From assembly GCF_018139145.2 (NCBI RefSeq), contig NC_059478.1, positions 28,179,001 through 28,243,000 on the forward strand: a stretch of 64,000 bases of DNA, read 5' to 3'. The notes under the pieces are model-generated. The model saw only the letters and a list, made by a program, of their open reading frames with translations. It did not search any database and had not been told where the DNA came from. Position numbers and translations under genes: made by a program. Of the stretch, positions 52,040 to 62,741 are shown piece by piece. This DNA comes from Gymnogyps californianus. Its lineage: Eukaryota; Chordata; Aves; Accipitriformes; Cathartidae. The stretch's first letter is position 1. The number at the start of each line of letters is the position of its first letter.

Positions 52040-55000
52040 GTTTACACAAATTATGTGAACAAGATTTTTGCCTAAGGTATTTAGAGATTTTAATACATTA
52101 TATTTACATTATATAGATAGTATAAAGCTAAATCAATAAATAGTTCTTTCTTTGGTTAAATTAAAAGGCATAAATCCAAATCCTTTGGACTGAGCAGACT
52201 TTGAAATTGTTAGATAAGCCTTCAATCCCAAGGTCTCAGCCCTACAGGTAATGTGGCCAGGCTAACCATCTTCTGGGTCTACAATCAAAGAATACAGATT
52301 AAAATACAACTCCAGCCCCACAGATGCATTACACAGTCACCACTCAGGAGATCTAAATAGAAACCAACTCAAACATAGTCAAAATCCCAGCAGAGTCAAT
52401 GCAGTAAAGTGCTACAGGGCAAATGTAGCTAATAGCTCCACATAGCACTATTTCCCCTACATGCAAGTACATTCAGCATCACTATCAACATGGTAATTAT
52501 TGCTTAATGCTGTGCTACAAAAGAGGGAAAACAAATTTCTGTAAATGGAAGTGAAAGAAGAATGAATGTATTCTACGGTTTTCACAGGTTTCTAAGGGCC
52601 ATACACACCTTCAAAATAGCTGCACGTCCTTCAGGGCAACTAGGTAAATTTTAAAACCATAAAAAGCTTTACATTGGTGTATATACAGGACCTCAGACTT
52701 GCTTTTTTGATGGAATGATATTAAATGGTTGTACTATCTTATTTCCCAAGCACCAACCAAAAAAAGGAGTTCTAGTGAGCAAGGCACCAAACACAGAGAG
52801 TAAAATAGGTGCTCCCTTGTCCGCAAAAGCTTAGGGTGCAGTAACTAAAGGCAGCTGCCCAGATCTGGGGGTTGAACTGACTGTGTGGACAAAATCAGTT
52901 TGTTTCCTATTGAGATTACAGCTATCACACCGAGCTGTGTGGCACCCAGCCAAGCAGTGGGAAGTGCCAAGGACAGCAATGAGTAAAATCTGCCTCTTAC
53001 CTGAAATTTTCCATTGCCATGAAACAAGGATTCAGACCCTGAAATGGCTTCCTGCACTTAGGTGTTAGTTCAGGTATGTCAGGACAACTGACTAGATCAT
53101 TAATGTTTCCTCTCCAGGCTGAAGCCTGGACAAACCACATATTATGCCACCTTCTCTGGAAATGCAGGTGTACATATTAGGGGATGGAGCAAATAGGGAG
53201 CACAAATTACATAAGGACGGGGAAAAGAGGTCGTAGACCAGGGTATGAAGTTACACGAAATGGTACTGAGATGGAGATATTGAGTGCACAGAAGAGAACA
53301 TGACTACGTTGTGCAGTCCTGGTATTTAAAAGACCTAACAGCTATTTTGGATTTTCCCTTCAGAACTCAAAGAGATAAGGGGAATGAAAGGGAAAGAACA
53401 AAGCAGAATAAGTAACATAAGAGCAGCAAACAAATGCCACAACTTCTTTCTTGTAGTTAACTTAGGAAAGTATAAACTAAATGGAAAGAAAAGAGAAGGT
53501 TAGATTTGAGGCAAAGAAAGGGCAAGCCAGATGAAGGACAAGTGTGGAGTACAGGTGAGATAAAGAGCCTGACATGGAAATGGGAAGAGCCATGAAGCAA
53601 AAGGCCAACCTGCACAGCTACAGAAAGTCCCGTGAAAACTTCAGAAAGGTCACTGACTTTCCAAAGGTTTCCCCATGTGGCTATAGGATGAAAGGGTGCA
53701 ACTTGGGACCTATGCATGAAAACAGTTTCTATAGACTAACACCACCACATATAATTCATTTACTGTCATTCCTTTCAGGAGGTTTTCTTCTTATAAAGTG
53801 GATCATAACATTTTTTCTGCAGGTGATTTCTTAACTCAATGGATTCTTTATGCTCAAAGCTTCTTTTTGTGAAGTTCCAAGCATTTTTTTTCCTAAGAGT
53901 TTTTAAATGGACAAGGGTAGTTGTAAAATGTGAGCTGCAAAATTGACTTAAGACTTGAACCCTTCTTCCCAATTTAAGATTTTTTACTCATAGTTAGATG
54001 AACAACAATTTATGCAAATCCTTCTAGAAATAATTTTACTATATGAAACAGTGCTCTTTCTGGAACTTAAGAAATAACCAGCTTATAAATTTAGTAACCT
54101 TGCACAATATTAACTGCAAATGAAGGTTTTCTTGAGTTTGTTTTTTCTAAAACTATATATTGCTGCCAACTTAAACCAAAGTATTTCTTGTTTTTACCAT
54201 GAACAGTTGTATATATCCTACAGACAGATGGCAACTTTCAACAGTAACATAGTTTCGCCTATCTTTCCTTGTCTATGATTCCCACAAGCCAGTTTATCTC
54301 CCAGAACTTCCTTTAAATTCTAACAAAGAAATTTTCCTTAAAACTGATGGTATAGAATAGTTCCCTGTTATTTTTCATGTTATTTATATAATTCCCCTGG
54401 TAGCACACTGTGCTATTATATACTATAAATCATATTTTATTTCAGAAAGAACTGTTGGTGGTGTTATTTTTAGGTCCAACTCTACTTCTGCTGATATCCA
54501 ACCCAGCTACGAAAATAGCTGTAGGAACATTTAAAATCTCACATACAGTTTTGGGATAACATCCATATTATGAATGTTATGGGAACAGCAGTACTATATA
54601 AGTAAATAGATACACCACTGAATAAAGAGAATGTGCCCTGAACATATATGTAGGTGCACTTTTACATTCTAGAGAAATGAGAAGTTGGGTTTACTTTTTT
54701 TAAGCATTATTTCTGTGGCCTTTTTCAGACCAAGTAAATTGCCACAAATTGCATTTAGATGACATTTCAACCTAGTTGCAGTCAGATCCATTGGAAAGTA
54801 CAGTATCTGATACCAACATGATTTCAAAGGTATGATACATCACACTGAAGCCTGTTACTTCCATTTTTTTCCGAAGTCGAAGAGTATACTTTTCTTTTAC
54901 AGAACTGTTATTACATAACCTAACACTGAATGCAGAAATGGGAAATTTAACCTTAGAAAAATTGTCTATTTTCTTTGCTTCATGTTTTAAAACAGTCATA

Positions 55001-55140
55001 ACTGAGCAGTTAAAAATGGACCAGTAGATATCAGTAGAACTGATCAACTATTTTTACTGGGGTACCCAATCATTTAGACAGTAAATAAGGGATATTTGAT
55101 CAATGAACCAGCAATGTGACATCTGGTGTGCAGTTTCACC
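52040..55140. other. Intronic stretch without recognised genes
   Basis: No exon or RNA gene seen. A phrase near 53075-53105 (gacaactgactagatcatta) recalls the CR1 3' end 'ggtcagactagatgatca' but is too short to call. Confidence 0.45.
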
Positions 55141-55146
55141 GTCTTA

Positions 55147-55244
55147 GGGCCTCATTGCGATCTCTCTGATACCAGCATAAATCGGGAGTAACTTACGTAA
55201 ATTAAAAGCACACACCAAAGTAGTGTGGAGTCAGAATGAAGCAC
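55147..55244. mobile_element. Second MITE-like palindromic sauropsid repeat
   Basis: The sequence runs gggcctcattgcgatctc, then accagcataaatcgggagta, and ends gtggagtcagaatgaagcacc. This follows the pattern 'gggcctgattctgatctcacttacaccagtgtaaatcaggagtaac...gagatcagaatcaggccc', a short terminal-inverted-repeat element frequent in sauropsids. The internal palindrome has decayed. Its terminal design resembles that of the element at 51869-52029, but the internal sequence differs. Confidence 0.5.
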
Positions 55245-55249
55245 CTTGT

Positions 55250-57570
55250 GTTCCAATCTGTTTTGCTCAGTATCCCATGTCTGACTTAAGAGATTGGCTC
55301 ACTTACAGAGCTCTACATTAGACATATTGCCTTCTTGTTTTAAAATATGTATGTTTAATATTTAATTTAACAGAATTCCATATTCCAGTATCTGCGTACT
55401 GTGGAAGGCTCCCTTTGAGGCTTGTGGTTTGTACGTGCAGTTGCAATTCTCCTCAAGTGTAATTTGGGAGCACCGTTGCCTAATGGGGTGAAAGGAAGTA
55501 TCTGTCTCCAATTAATCTTGGTTCTCTTTTGAGCGAGTAATGAAAATATTACCAAGGCAGTGGTGATTTGTAAAGTGGGCTGTAGGAGTTGAGCCAGGCT
55601 TACCAAAACTCGTTTAATTTATTATGTGTGATAGTGGAATACTAGTAGAGGTACAGGTCTCATCAATTGTCCACACACTTCAAGTATGCATAGCTAATTT
55701 AGACTACCACCTTCAAATGACAACATACTCAAAAATTTTGCCAACTCTGAAATATTGGTTATAATGCTACACACAAGTGTTACTGCACGAGACCGTATAA
55801 GCATCATAAAATAGGTACTGTAAATGTAAATTGAGCCTGTGCTTATATTTTCACAGAAATATAAAAAATTTTTCATTATATTATGCTGTACAATATTGTA
55901 TAATATATGCGGAGACAACAGACACATCAATAATATGCAAAAAAGTAATTGCACAATTTAAAAAAATGCTCACAGATTTTGAACTTACGATCTGTTGGAA
56001 CAAACCATAGAAAGTCTGAAGTTACCTAAGGCCAACAATGGCAGAATGAAAACGGCAGTTTAAATGATACCTGGGTGACCATCATAGCTAGCTTGCAGGA
56101 GAGACTATTTTCAAGACCATTTGGCACATCTAAACTTTGGGATAGCTCCCTGAAGTAAAGAATATAAACATTAAAAGGTCAGAAATAGAACAGCTAAGTT
56201 CTCCATTCACACCGGCAATGGGAGTCTTTGCCATTTGGCTCTGAACCACTTTGCCATTCTGCATCCTAATGACAATTACATGTCCCATACTGATATTTCA
56301 CTTTCAATTTTCATAGAATTAGTGAAAGTATTTAAGGAGTTAATGGAGGCATAGTACTTTCTTTAGAGAAAATATGAAATTAGATTAGAAATTAGATTGC
56401 CTTGCAAACATTACATGCAGCAAAATGTGCACTCAGAAAGCCTTCAGGAGTAATTATCTAAGCATGGTTTCTTGTTACTTGCCTTTTACTGTTCCACGAC
56501 AAAGAAAAATAAAAAAACCCAAAGATCTGTGGCGAGATTCTGTTGTCTCTAAGAGGCACCGTTCAAAACTTCATAATCCAGGAGAACTGAAATTGTTTCA
56601 AACCATTCTCCATCCTCCCAGACACAAACTGCTGCAGGGAGCTGTAAAACTCCCCTGGAACGAACCAGAGTGTATCGGTGGCTACATGGCAGCTCAGCAG
56701 ATAAGCCGCAGCCTTCCCCTAACATGCTACCCTGCTTCAGCCCTGTGCCCAGCATGAGGACTTCAGAGTTTGTCCTCAGGCGGCATCTTTAAGTTACCTT
56801 TCACCATGTGCTACCAGGGGTATCGTCCCTTCGCCAGGAATAGAGCTTTTAAGGGCCTCTTTATGCCAATCTGATTCCTCTTATCTTACATAAGAGGCCA
56901 GAGTAGGGACAGAGCTCGCTTTCTTAGCTCTAAATCTATCCTATATGGCACGCAATTCTCTAAAGTACAGCCAGCTTCTGCTTTGATGAAGCACTGTGCA
57001 GTGAAGACTGAAGGATCCTGTTTTTCACCATTTAAAGATGTATGATAGCAACAAAGCTCTATGTTAAAATATTTAACTCGCAGAGAACTTATGGAAATTG
57101 TCTATTCAAGCTCAGCAAAGACATTAAATTACCAAGCTGTTCTAGGACAGTTGTGTGTGGAGAAAAGCCAGAAATGCTCTGAGATTGTAATGTTACTTAC
57201 AAAGATTACAGCATGAGCCTGATTCAGAAGCTTTTTATACAGATCAGCATGGTAAGCTGCAAAATGTTACCATATCAATTTCTGCAAAACATACTCTGTG
57301 TGTACATATAGATATAAAATCAGGACTTATACACAGCACATTTCCTGCCACGTTTTGAATGGCATCTGTTTGTTTAGTTTGCTGAAATATGAAAAATAAT
57401 ATTTAGCAACTACTGGTAACACAATGTTAACACGATTTAAGAGTATAGCTCTGTCTGTCAAAATGCAGATAAAAGACAAATCCTTCTATCTCAGTGTTTT
57501 AATCAGTCAGATCAGGGTTTTGATGAATATGCAAATGTGACTGTTTATACACTATTTTCAGAGTGAAAGG
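55250..57570. other. Intronic stretch without recognised genes
   Basis: AT-rich; the frame at 56425-56757 (plus) has no recognisable motif and its complement is also open, which fits composition, not coding. Confidence 0.5.
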
Positions 57571-57594
57571 AAACAAATTCAGTTTCATTATAGA

Positions 57595-57790
57595 ATTAAT
57601 GACAGCTCTGTCCTCTAAGATTAATAATTAAAACTCTACACACATTAAGATGATAGTGCTCTTTCCTCCCACCCTCTGAAGATTTTGCTTTTCTATTTTT
57701 TTTAATACCCCTTTCCCTTATAATTGTTTGTCCCCCTAATTGGAATGATTAATAATTAATGCCAGTTCAGGGATATGTAATAGTCATCTT
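57595..57790. promoter_or_regulatory. Candidate enhancer: homeodomain-motif-rich block
   Basis: The 12-mer gattaataatta occurs twice (57619-57630 and 57747-57758), the second copy within cctaattggaatgattaataattaatg, so several TAAT cores fall within about 20 bases. Clustering of ATTA/TAAT cores with pyrimidine-rich spacers is common in conserved developmental enhancers, but AT-rich DNA produces such motifs by chance. Confidence 0.25.
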
Positions 57791-57984
57791 TAGAACAAGA
57801 ACTGTACTTAACTGACAAAAGGGTTAAAAACCACTTTCTTTTGTTAATTCTGTTTTCACTCTTCTCCATAAGTTAATTTTTTCCTCCATGTTTTATGCCA
57901 CTATAGGGATCTCAATGGCCTGCTCTAATGCTGGAAGTCTTTTATTTATTCTAGTGCAGCCTATACATATGATTTCATTCTGAT

Positions 57985-58075
57985 TTTCACAATATATGTT
58001 GGGATTCTTTTTAAAGCCCCAGCTGCTGGGATCAGCAGCCTTCATAGGAATCGCAGCTTTCTTTTTCTGACATGC
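57985..58075. repeat. Possible old interspersed repeat fragment
   Basis: The segment aagccccagctgctggga, then tcagcagccttcatagga, resembles a LINE 3'-end phrase ('aagccccagctcctggaatca') that I have seen repeatedly in amniote introns. The family cannot be named and similarity is limited to about 60-90 bases. Confidence 0.25.
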
Positions 58076-58872
58076 ACACTACAAGTTTAGACCAAATCAA
58101 ATCTCAGAGAAAAGATTGAGAATGTGGGACAAGTGCACTATAAAGTCTGAGAATGCAAAAGTAAAAAAAAAAAACCAAACCAACAAGATTTCAGCTATTA
58201 TTTTTTAATCTGATGATTTCTGAGTTGATATGGGAGTGGCCAAGTCACGCTTTCTAAATCCTCAGGACAGGCAACATTACAGAGAAAAGTTATAGCAAAG
58301 TGAGCAGTTCAGCCTTACCATTAATGCTCCTTCCTGCACCAGAAGAACTATCACATTTCATTTTCATGTGGCTACTAGGATCTATACTGAGACCACTAGA
58401 CCCCTTTTAATTTCAAATCAGCAAAGCAGGCATTTTTAAGAGTAAGTAAAATAGGTAGTTTGTGTATGTTTTGCATTATTTTACCGAGAAAAGCTATATT
58501 CTAGTTCCAAAGACGTGTATTTCCTTTTGAACAGAAAAGCTCTTCCAGAAAGACAAATGGACAGAGTACTCTAAAAATCACATTTCTTCAATAAAGCTGT
58601 TTCAGTTTCATCTTTTAATGTCTTTAGAGGTGAATTGGTCTTACATGGGAATTTAGTATTGCCTCGCATATCGCAAAGGAAATATTTTATGTGAAATTAT
58701 ATTAGCATTTGTCTATATTTCACCATGCAGGTACACTACCTCGTGTGTCATTGATAGCAGTAAAACAAATATGTGCATGTGTGTACTTTAGCAGGGATGA
58801 TGAATTATACTCTATAAGCATTTAAGGGTAGACATTCATAATGAAGCCTGCTAGTTGGCAAGCATGCCTATT

Positions 58873-58878
58873 ACTTAC
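58873..58878 (-). promoter_or_regulatory. AGBL4: 5' splice donor of the AGBL4 exon
   Basis: On the minus strand the exon ends cagtgtg and is followed at once by gtaagt, a full match to the intronic half of the vertebrate donor consensus. The break falls after a complete valine codon. Translation of the intron beyond this point no longer resembles AGBL4. Confidence 0.93.
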
Positions 58879-59095
58879 CACACTGAGTCCTAGCAATTCT
58901 CTGCAAAAGTAGTCCATGTTCCTCCTTTGTAGGTTGTCAAGATAGTGCTGAAGGCGAGTATAGGTGTAGGGGTAGCAGTAAGCAAATTGGTAAGTGTCAT
59001 CCTCTCGGTCAAAGCAAAAAGCAAATGACATGACATAGTTCTTCCTGTGGTCTGGGCAGCGATAGTAATACACATTTTTAGAGGGTATTCTTTGC
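58879..59095 (-). CDS. AGBL4: Internal exon of AGBL4 (cytosolic carboxypeptidase 6)
   Basis: AGBL4/CCP6 is a cytosolic M14 metallocarboxypeptidase that removes glutamates from polyglutamylated tubulin and other proteins. The 217-nt exon has one leading base and 72 whole codons. The translation contains NVYYYRCPDHRKNY, MSFAFCFDRED and QFAYCYPYTYTRLQHYL, blocks I recognise as the conserved N-terminal domain of CCP6, which lies just before the catalytic domain. The catalytic HxxE zinc motif is encoded further downstream and is not in this window. The 5' boundary splits a codon 2|1; the leading G would complete a TG|G tryptophan, as expected from the human protein, and the 3' boundary falls between codons (phase 0). 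Both splice sites are canonical and there is no stop, so the exon looks functional. Its length is not a multiple of three, so skipping it would shift the frame. The frame runs on upstream to an ATG at 59115, but this lies in the intron and is not a start. The exon number is uncertain. Confidence 0.95.
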
Positions 59096-59150
59096 CTAAA
59101 AAACAAAAACAACATATATATACATTGACATATATATACATTGACATAAG
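59096..59150 (-). promoter_or_regulatory. AGBL4: 3' splice site and polypyrimidine tract of the AGBL4 exon
   Basis: Read on the minus strand, the intron ends in a T-rich tract (gttgtttttgttttttag) directly before the exon's first base at 59095. The AG occupies 59097-59096. Just upstream, a 16-bp unit (catatatatacattga on the plus strand) occurs twice in tandem at 59113-59128 and 59129-59144, with a partial third copy. This is where the branch point would be expected, so candidate branch-point sequence (tgtcaat) is duplicated. Confidence 0.88.
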
Positions 59151-59199
59151 AAATCTGGACAAAAAGGCTATGTGAGATTCAAATTTCCTCTAGAGCAAA

Positions 59200-59585
59200 T
59201 GAGGTGTAACAGCTTGAGCAGCTCAGGAGCTGGGGAGCAGATCCTGGAGCCTGCGTTTCAAAGCACGCATGCAGACAACCTCCATGCCAGGGGCCCATGC
59301 ACGGCACAGGCGCTGTGCTGGTGCGCCAGTCGCCACAGGGACTGCAGCTCTCTGCAGGTGCCCAAGCTGCCAGAGTCACCGTAGCAGGGGAGAGCATCAC
59401 ACAACTGGAGAAACCCACTCCCATGAAGTGAAAAGGATGCACAGGCAGTTAAGCTATCCTCTACTTCGCTGTCAAGTTGGTGCAGTCTCATACCACTGCA
59501 CAGGCTTCAGCCAAACCTCTGGCTGGAGTGTGGCTACATCCTTTGATACAGGTCTAATTGACCAGCACAGAGATGAGGCGTAATT
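59200..59585. other. GC-rich patch in the intron just upstream of the AGBL4 exon
   Basis: About 380 bases are clearly richer in G+C than their surroundings and hold a cluster of CpGs between 59255 and 59390 (gcacggcac, aggcgctg, gtgcgccagtcgcc). Frames are open on both strands over much of it (59172-59583 plus, 59179-59491 minus), which reflects GC content. No protein family is recognised, and splice-compatible AGBL4 coding sequence is absent. It may be an old GC-rich transposable element or a cis-regulatory segment. Confidence 0.4.
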
Positions 59586-59728
59586 AATGAAGGAATATCA
59601 GTACAAGGCAACATTGACAGAACTGTTAATGAAATTTAGGACATCTTTATATTTTTATTATCCTTAATAGTCAGGGGATATATCAACACCTGGCCGATGA
59701 ATGGAGGAAAAGATAAATTCTTGAGTTG

Positions 59729-59757
59729 AAAAAAAAAAAAAAAACCAAAACCCAAAC
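59729..59757. repeat. A16 tract followed by CC-AAAA-type sequence
   Basis: Sixteen A residues followed by ccaaaacccaaac. The same design (A-run, then CCAAACC or a close variant) occurs at 44467, 48292, 49486 and 58163, all in the same orientation. Confidence 0.8.
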
Positions 59758-61510
59758 AAAAAACTTCAGGTATGGAAAATAACTTGGTCCTAAATTAGAA
59801 AGCAAAGGAGAAAAGGGTATTTGGTCCTGTTCCAAATTGGATTGCTGCCCTCTTCGAGAGTTCTGGCTTATCTGACAAGATAAAAATGAATATACATGAT
59901 GGTAAATAATTATAATAGAGACATTTATGTCAATGTTATCAAGCTGGTAGCTGTTTAAGAAGTAACAAATGTCTGCCTGCCATCTTTTACCCAACTTCAA
60001 TTATTCTGTCATCTCTCAACAGAACTGAGTAATATTTCAAAGGTGGGTCAAAAACTTGTTCTATGGCCTAGAGATGTTCAATATTTCTGTTTGTACCCTT
60101 TCTTCATTTCATAGATGGATTTTCTAGCTTTTTTTAGACAGGAGATTCTCTAGTCATGCCATGCACTTGTAATTTGATGTAACTAACTTACCAGTCATGT
60201 TTGGCAACAAAACACTATGGTCCTGCAGACTCTAACTGATTCAATTACAAAACATTATAAACAGGTCTCATCTAATGATTAGAGCAGATCTCAGCTAAAC
60301 TAGGATCATGGTGAGGGAAAACATAATAAGATTTACAGACATAGCAGTAGTAATGTGCCTCTTTGTAATAGTTCCGAGAAGCTGGTCTACTGCAGAGCAT
60401 CAGTTTTGGCCTTTCGTTGCTAATATGAAATAGAGGACAAAACCCTCTCATTATGCAGAAGTACGTGTTTGCCAATTAGCAGCAGTTAAGGAGTCTGATC
60501 AGCAAGACTCAGGATCTACAAAGAGAAACAGAAAGGAATTGAGATGTTCTTGAAAAAGTACAATAAAGAGCCAGTGATGCAGTTAATTAGACTTGAAATA
60601 AGAATTTATTTGCCCCTTTTATTGCCCTGGTTCTTGAGCATTCAGGGCTTCAAGAATTTACTTCAGCATTTTTGGTTAAATAAGACACTTGCTTATCACT
60701 AAGACCTGAAAATGATTTTTAAGCCACAAATACGAAGGACAGAAAAACAATTCTTTTATTTTTTTAAAAAGTATCGGTAGGGGAAAAATGCCACCAGCCG
60801 TCTGCATGCAGTACTCTAACCTAATAGGTTTCTCCAGTATCTTAACATATTTCTATCATTCGCCCTTACTCTGGAGTGCTGTAGGACATCCCTCATTTGA
60901 TCTCAAATCAAGCAGATGATATGGCAGTGGGTAAATGTATTCTAGCTCCCAGTCCTCAAACCATAATGCAAGTTTAAACAGTATGTTGCTGAGTTGTTGA
61001 ACTTTATTTGTTTCCAAATTATCATGGGAGAAATAATAAAGGACAAGCCTCACTTTATGCTATAAAAATTTCATGTAAAATGAGACCAATAGGAGGAAAT
61101 TCAGGATTTTAGAAAGGCTAATGCTAATTGAAATTCATCTACTGATAGTTAATGTTTAAATGACACATAGTTCTCCTTGGTTCAATAACTTTCTACTTTT
61201 AAGCAAGTTGAAGACAACTTTGTTAATGTATTAAAGGCACTTTTGATATTTCATTCCCTTTCCCCTTCATTATAGAAGCTAAGCATCTGTTTTATTATCC
61301 ACTTTGACACATCACTTTATGGCTGCATTTGGCTATTATGGCTAATCTTGATGTCTAGGACATCTGGTATTGACATTTCACTATCTGGTGTCTGCCACAA
61401 CAGCAGAAACCATCCCCAGTTCCTAGGTTTAAATTCACCCTCTCAGGGCAGAAAGTGCCCAAACTCTTAATTCAAACCATATCTTCCAAAAATAATTATA
61501 ATAGTACTCC

Positions 61511-61566
61511 TGTCACTGCTAATCTATTTTTATCTCTCCTAGCACTTTGTCACTGCTAATCTATTT
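61511..61566. repeat. 19-bp perfect direct repeat, 37-bp period
   Basis: tgtcactgctaatctattt occurs at 61511-61529 and again at 61548-61566 without mismatch, so the duplication is fairly recent. Confidence 0.8.
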
Positions 61567-62724
61567 GTGAGTCATATAGAGAAAGAGAGTTAGTGTTTAG
61601 ATACCAACAACACATCTTTACACACAGGAGCCTAATCAGATTGAGATCTTATCAGGGAATTAAAGAAAAAAGGGAAAGAAAAAGAAAGAAGAGAGACACA
61701 GTGCTAGATATCACCAACTGAGTTTTTGATAACGAAAAGACATTGCTCAGTTCTTGAATTAACCTTTGTGTCCTAGACGCACTATTGTTTACTCTTTCCC
61801 TTTTTTGTTCTATGCCTTCTGGAAAAGGACACCCACACACTGTGGCAGCAGCTGCTCCTATTAATTTAAAGCTATTACAAAAATTAAAATTAAACCCAAT
61901 TACTTTGGCTGGTTTATAGCCGGGGAACGGCTTAGTCTGATTGTTCCCTCTGGTTATGGACAAAAACAATATTCCTACCTACAGGCAGCTGCCAGTGGAA
62001 TACTAATGCATCTAGGGCCTGGCAGGGACAGATTCAGAATGCAGAGTCTAACTGCATTTCTTACTAGAGAAAAATACCTTATCATGGATCTGCAGAAATG
62101 CGCCAACTTCTTACCCCGTAAGTCACAATGAAGCTGATTTATAGTTAAAGGTAGGAAAGCAAAATGATGGTAGAAAGCTTAATGCTCAGATTTGTCATTT
62201 TGCATTTCTGGGCAGCTCACACTAAGAAATGCACCCTGCTAATTGATACACAACTGCCTGGATTTCGGCGCTTCTGAATGGTTATTTAAAGGAGAACCAC
62301 CCCAATTCTAAGTACAGCCACAGAGAATAACATGCAAGCAACTGATTTCCAGCCTGGTTTTAGAAATATATTTACAGAAATGAAGCTTGATATTTTACAT
62401 CATTCTGAAAAAAATTCAGACTGCCTAGTCTTAAAGATAAATGCAAAATTCTTTCTGTCAAAGGAAGAAGGAAGCATAGAAATGAAGATTTTCTCTCTAT
62501 TTTGACTCTCATAGTCCAGTGCCAGTCAAAGGCTTGACCCAGTGGATTTGAGTGTCTTCTCCTCCTATCTGGCAAGGTAGCACTCCCAACCCAGCAGATT
62601 TTTTACTCCAAGTGTGAATGTACATGTGCTTGTCTGTTCCCATATGTTTGCTACACTGCAGTCTGGAGTCAGGACATTTACTCTGTTTTGGCAGCATGCA
62701 ATAAGACCAAATTTGTCAGTTTAC

Positions 62725-62741
62725 AAAAAAAAAAAAAAAAA
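62725..62741. repeat. Poly(A) tract (A17)
   Basis: Seventeen A residues; no retroposon body recognised upstream. Confidence 0.9.

Larger units (their letters stand above)
1..58872 (-). other. AGBL4: AGBL4 intron downstream of the exon (partial, very long)
   Basis: All sequence left of the donor is read as the following AGBL4 intron. AGBL4 is known for very long introns in vertebrates. The next expected coding block (protein segment QQRKLDLLTITSP, then RVHPGETPSSF) was not found on the minus strand, nor were the LNRHW or HAHS blocks. Human BEND5 lies inside an AGBL4 intron, but no BEND5-like reading frame is visible here. The intron therefore runs off the left edge, giving a minimum length of about 58.9 kb. 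If an unrecognised small exon is present, this bound would shrink. Confidence 0.7.

Noticed and set aside
53060..53125. Phrase similar to the CR1 3' end (gacaactgactagatcatta)
   Set aside because: Too short and too diverged, with no CR1 sequence recognised upstream.
58890..59162. Second minus-strand frame overlapping the AGBL4 exon
   Set aside because: It is the same DNA read in another frame; only the YYYRCPDHRK frame shows a conserved protein.
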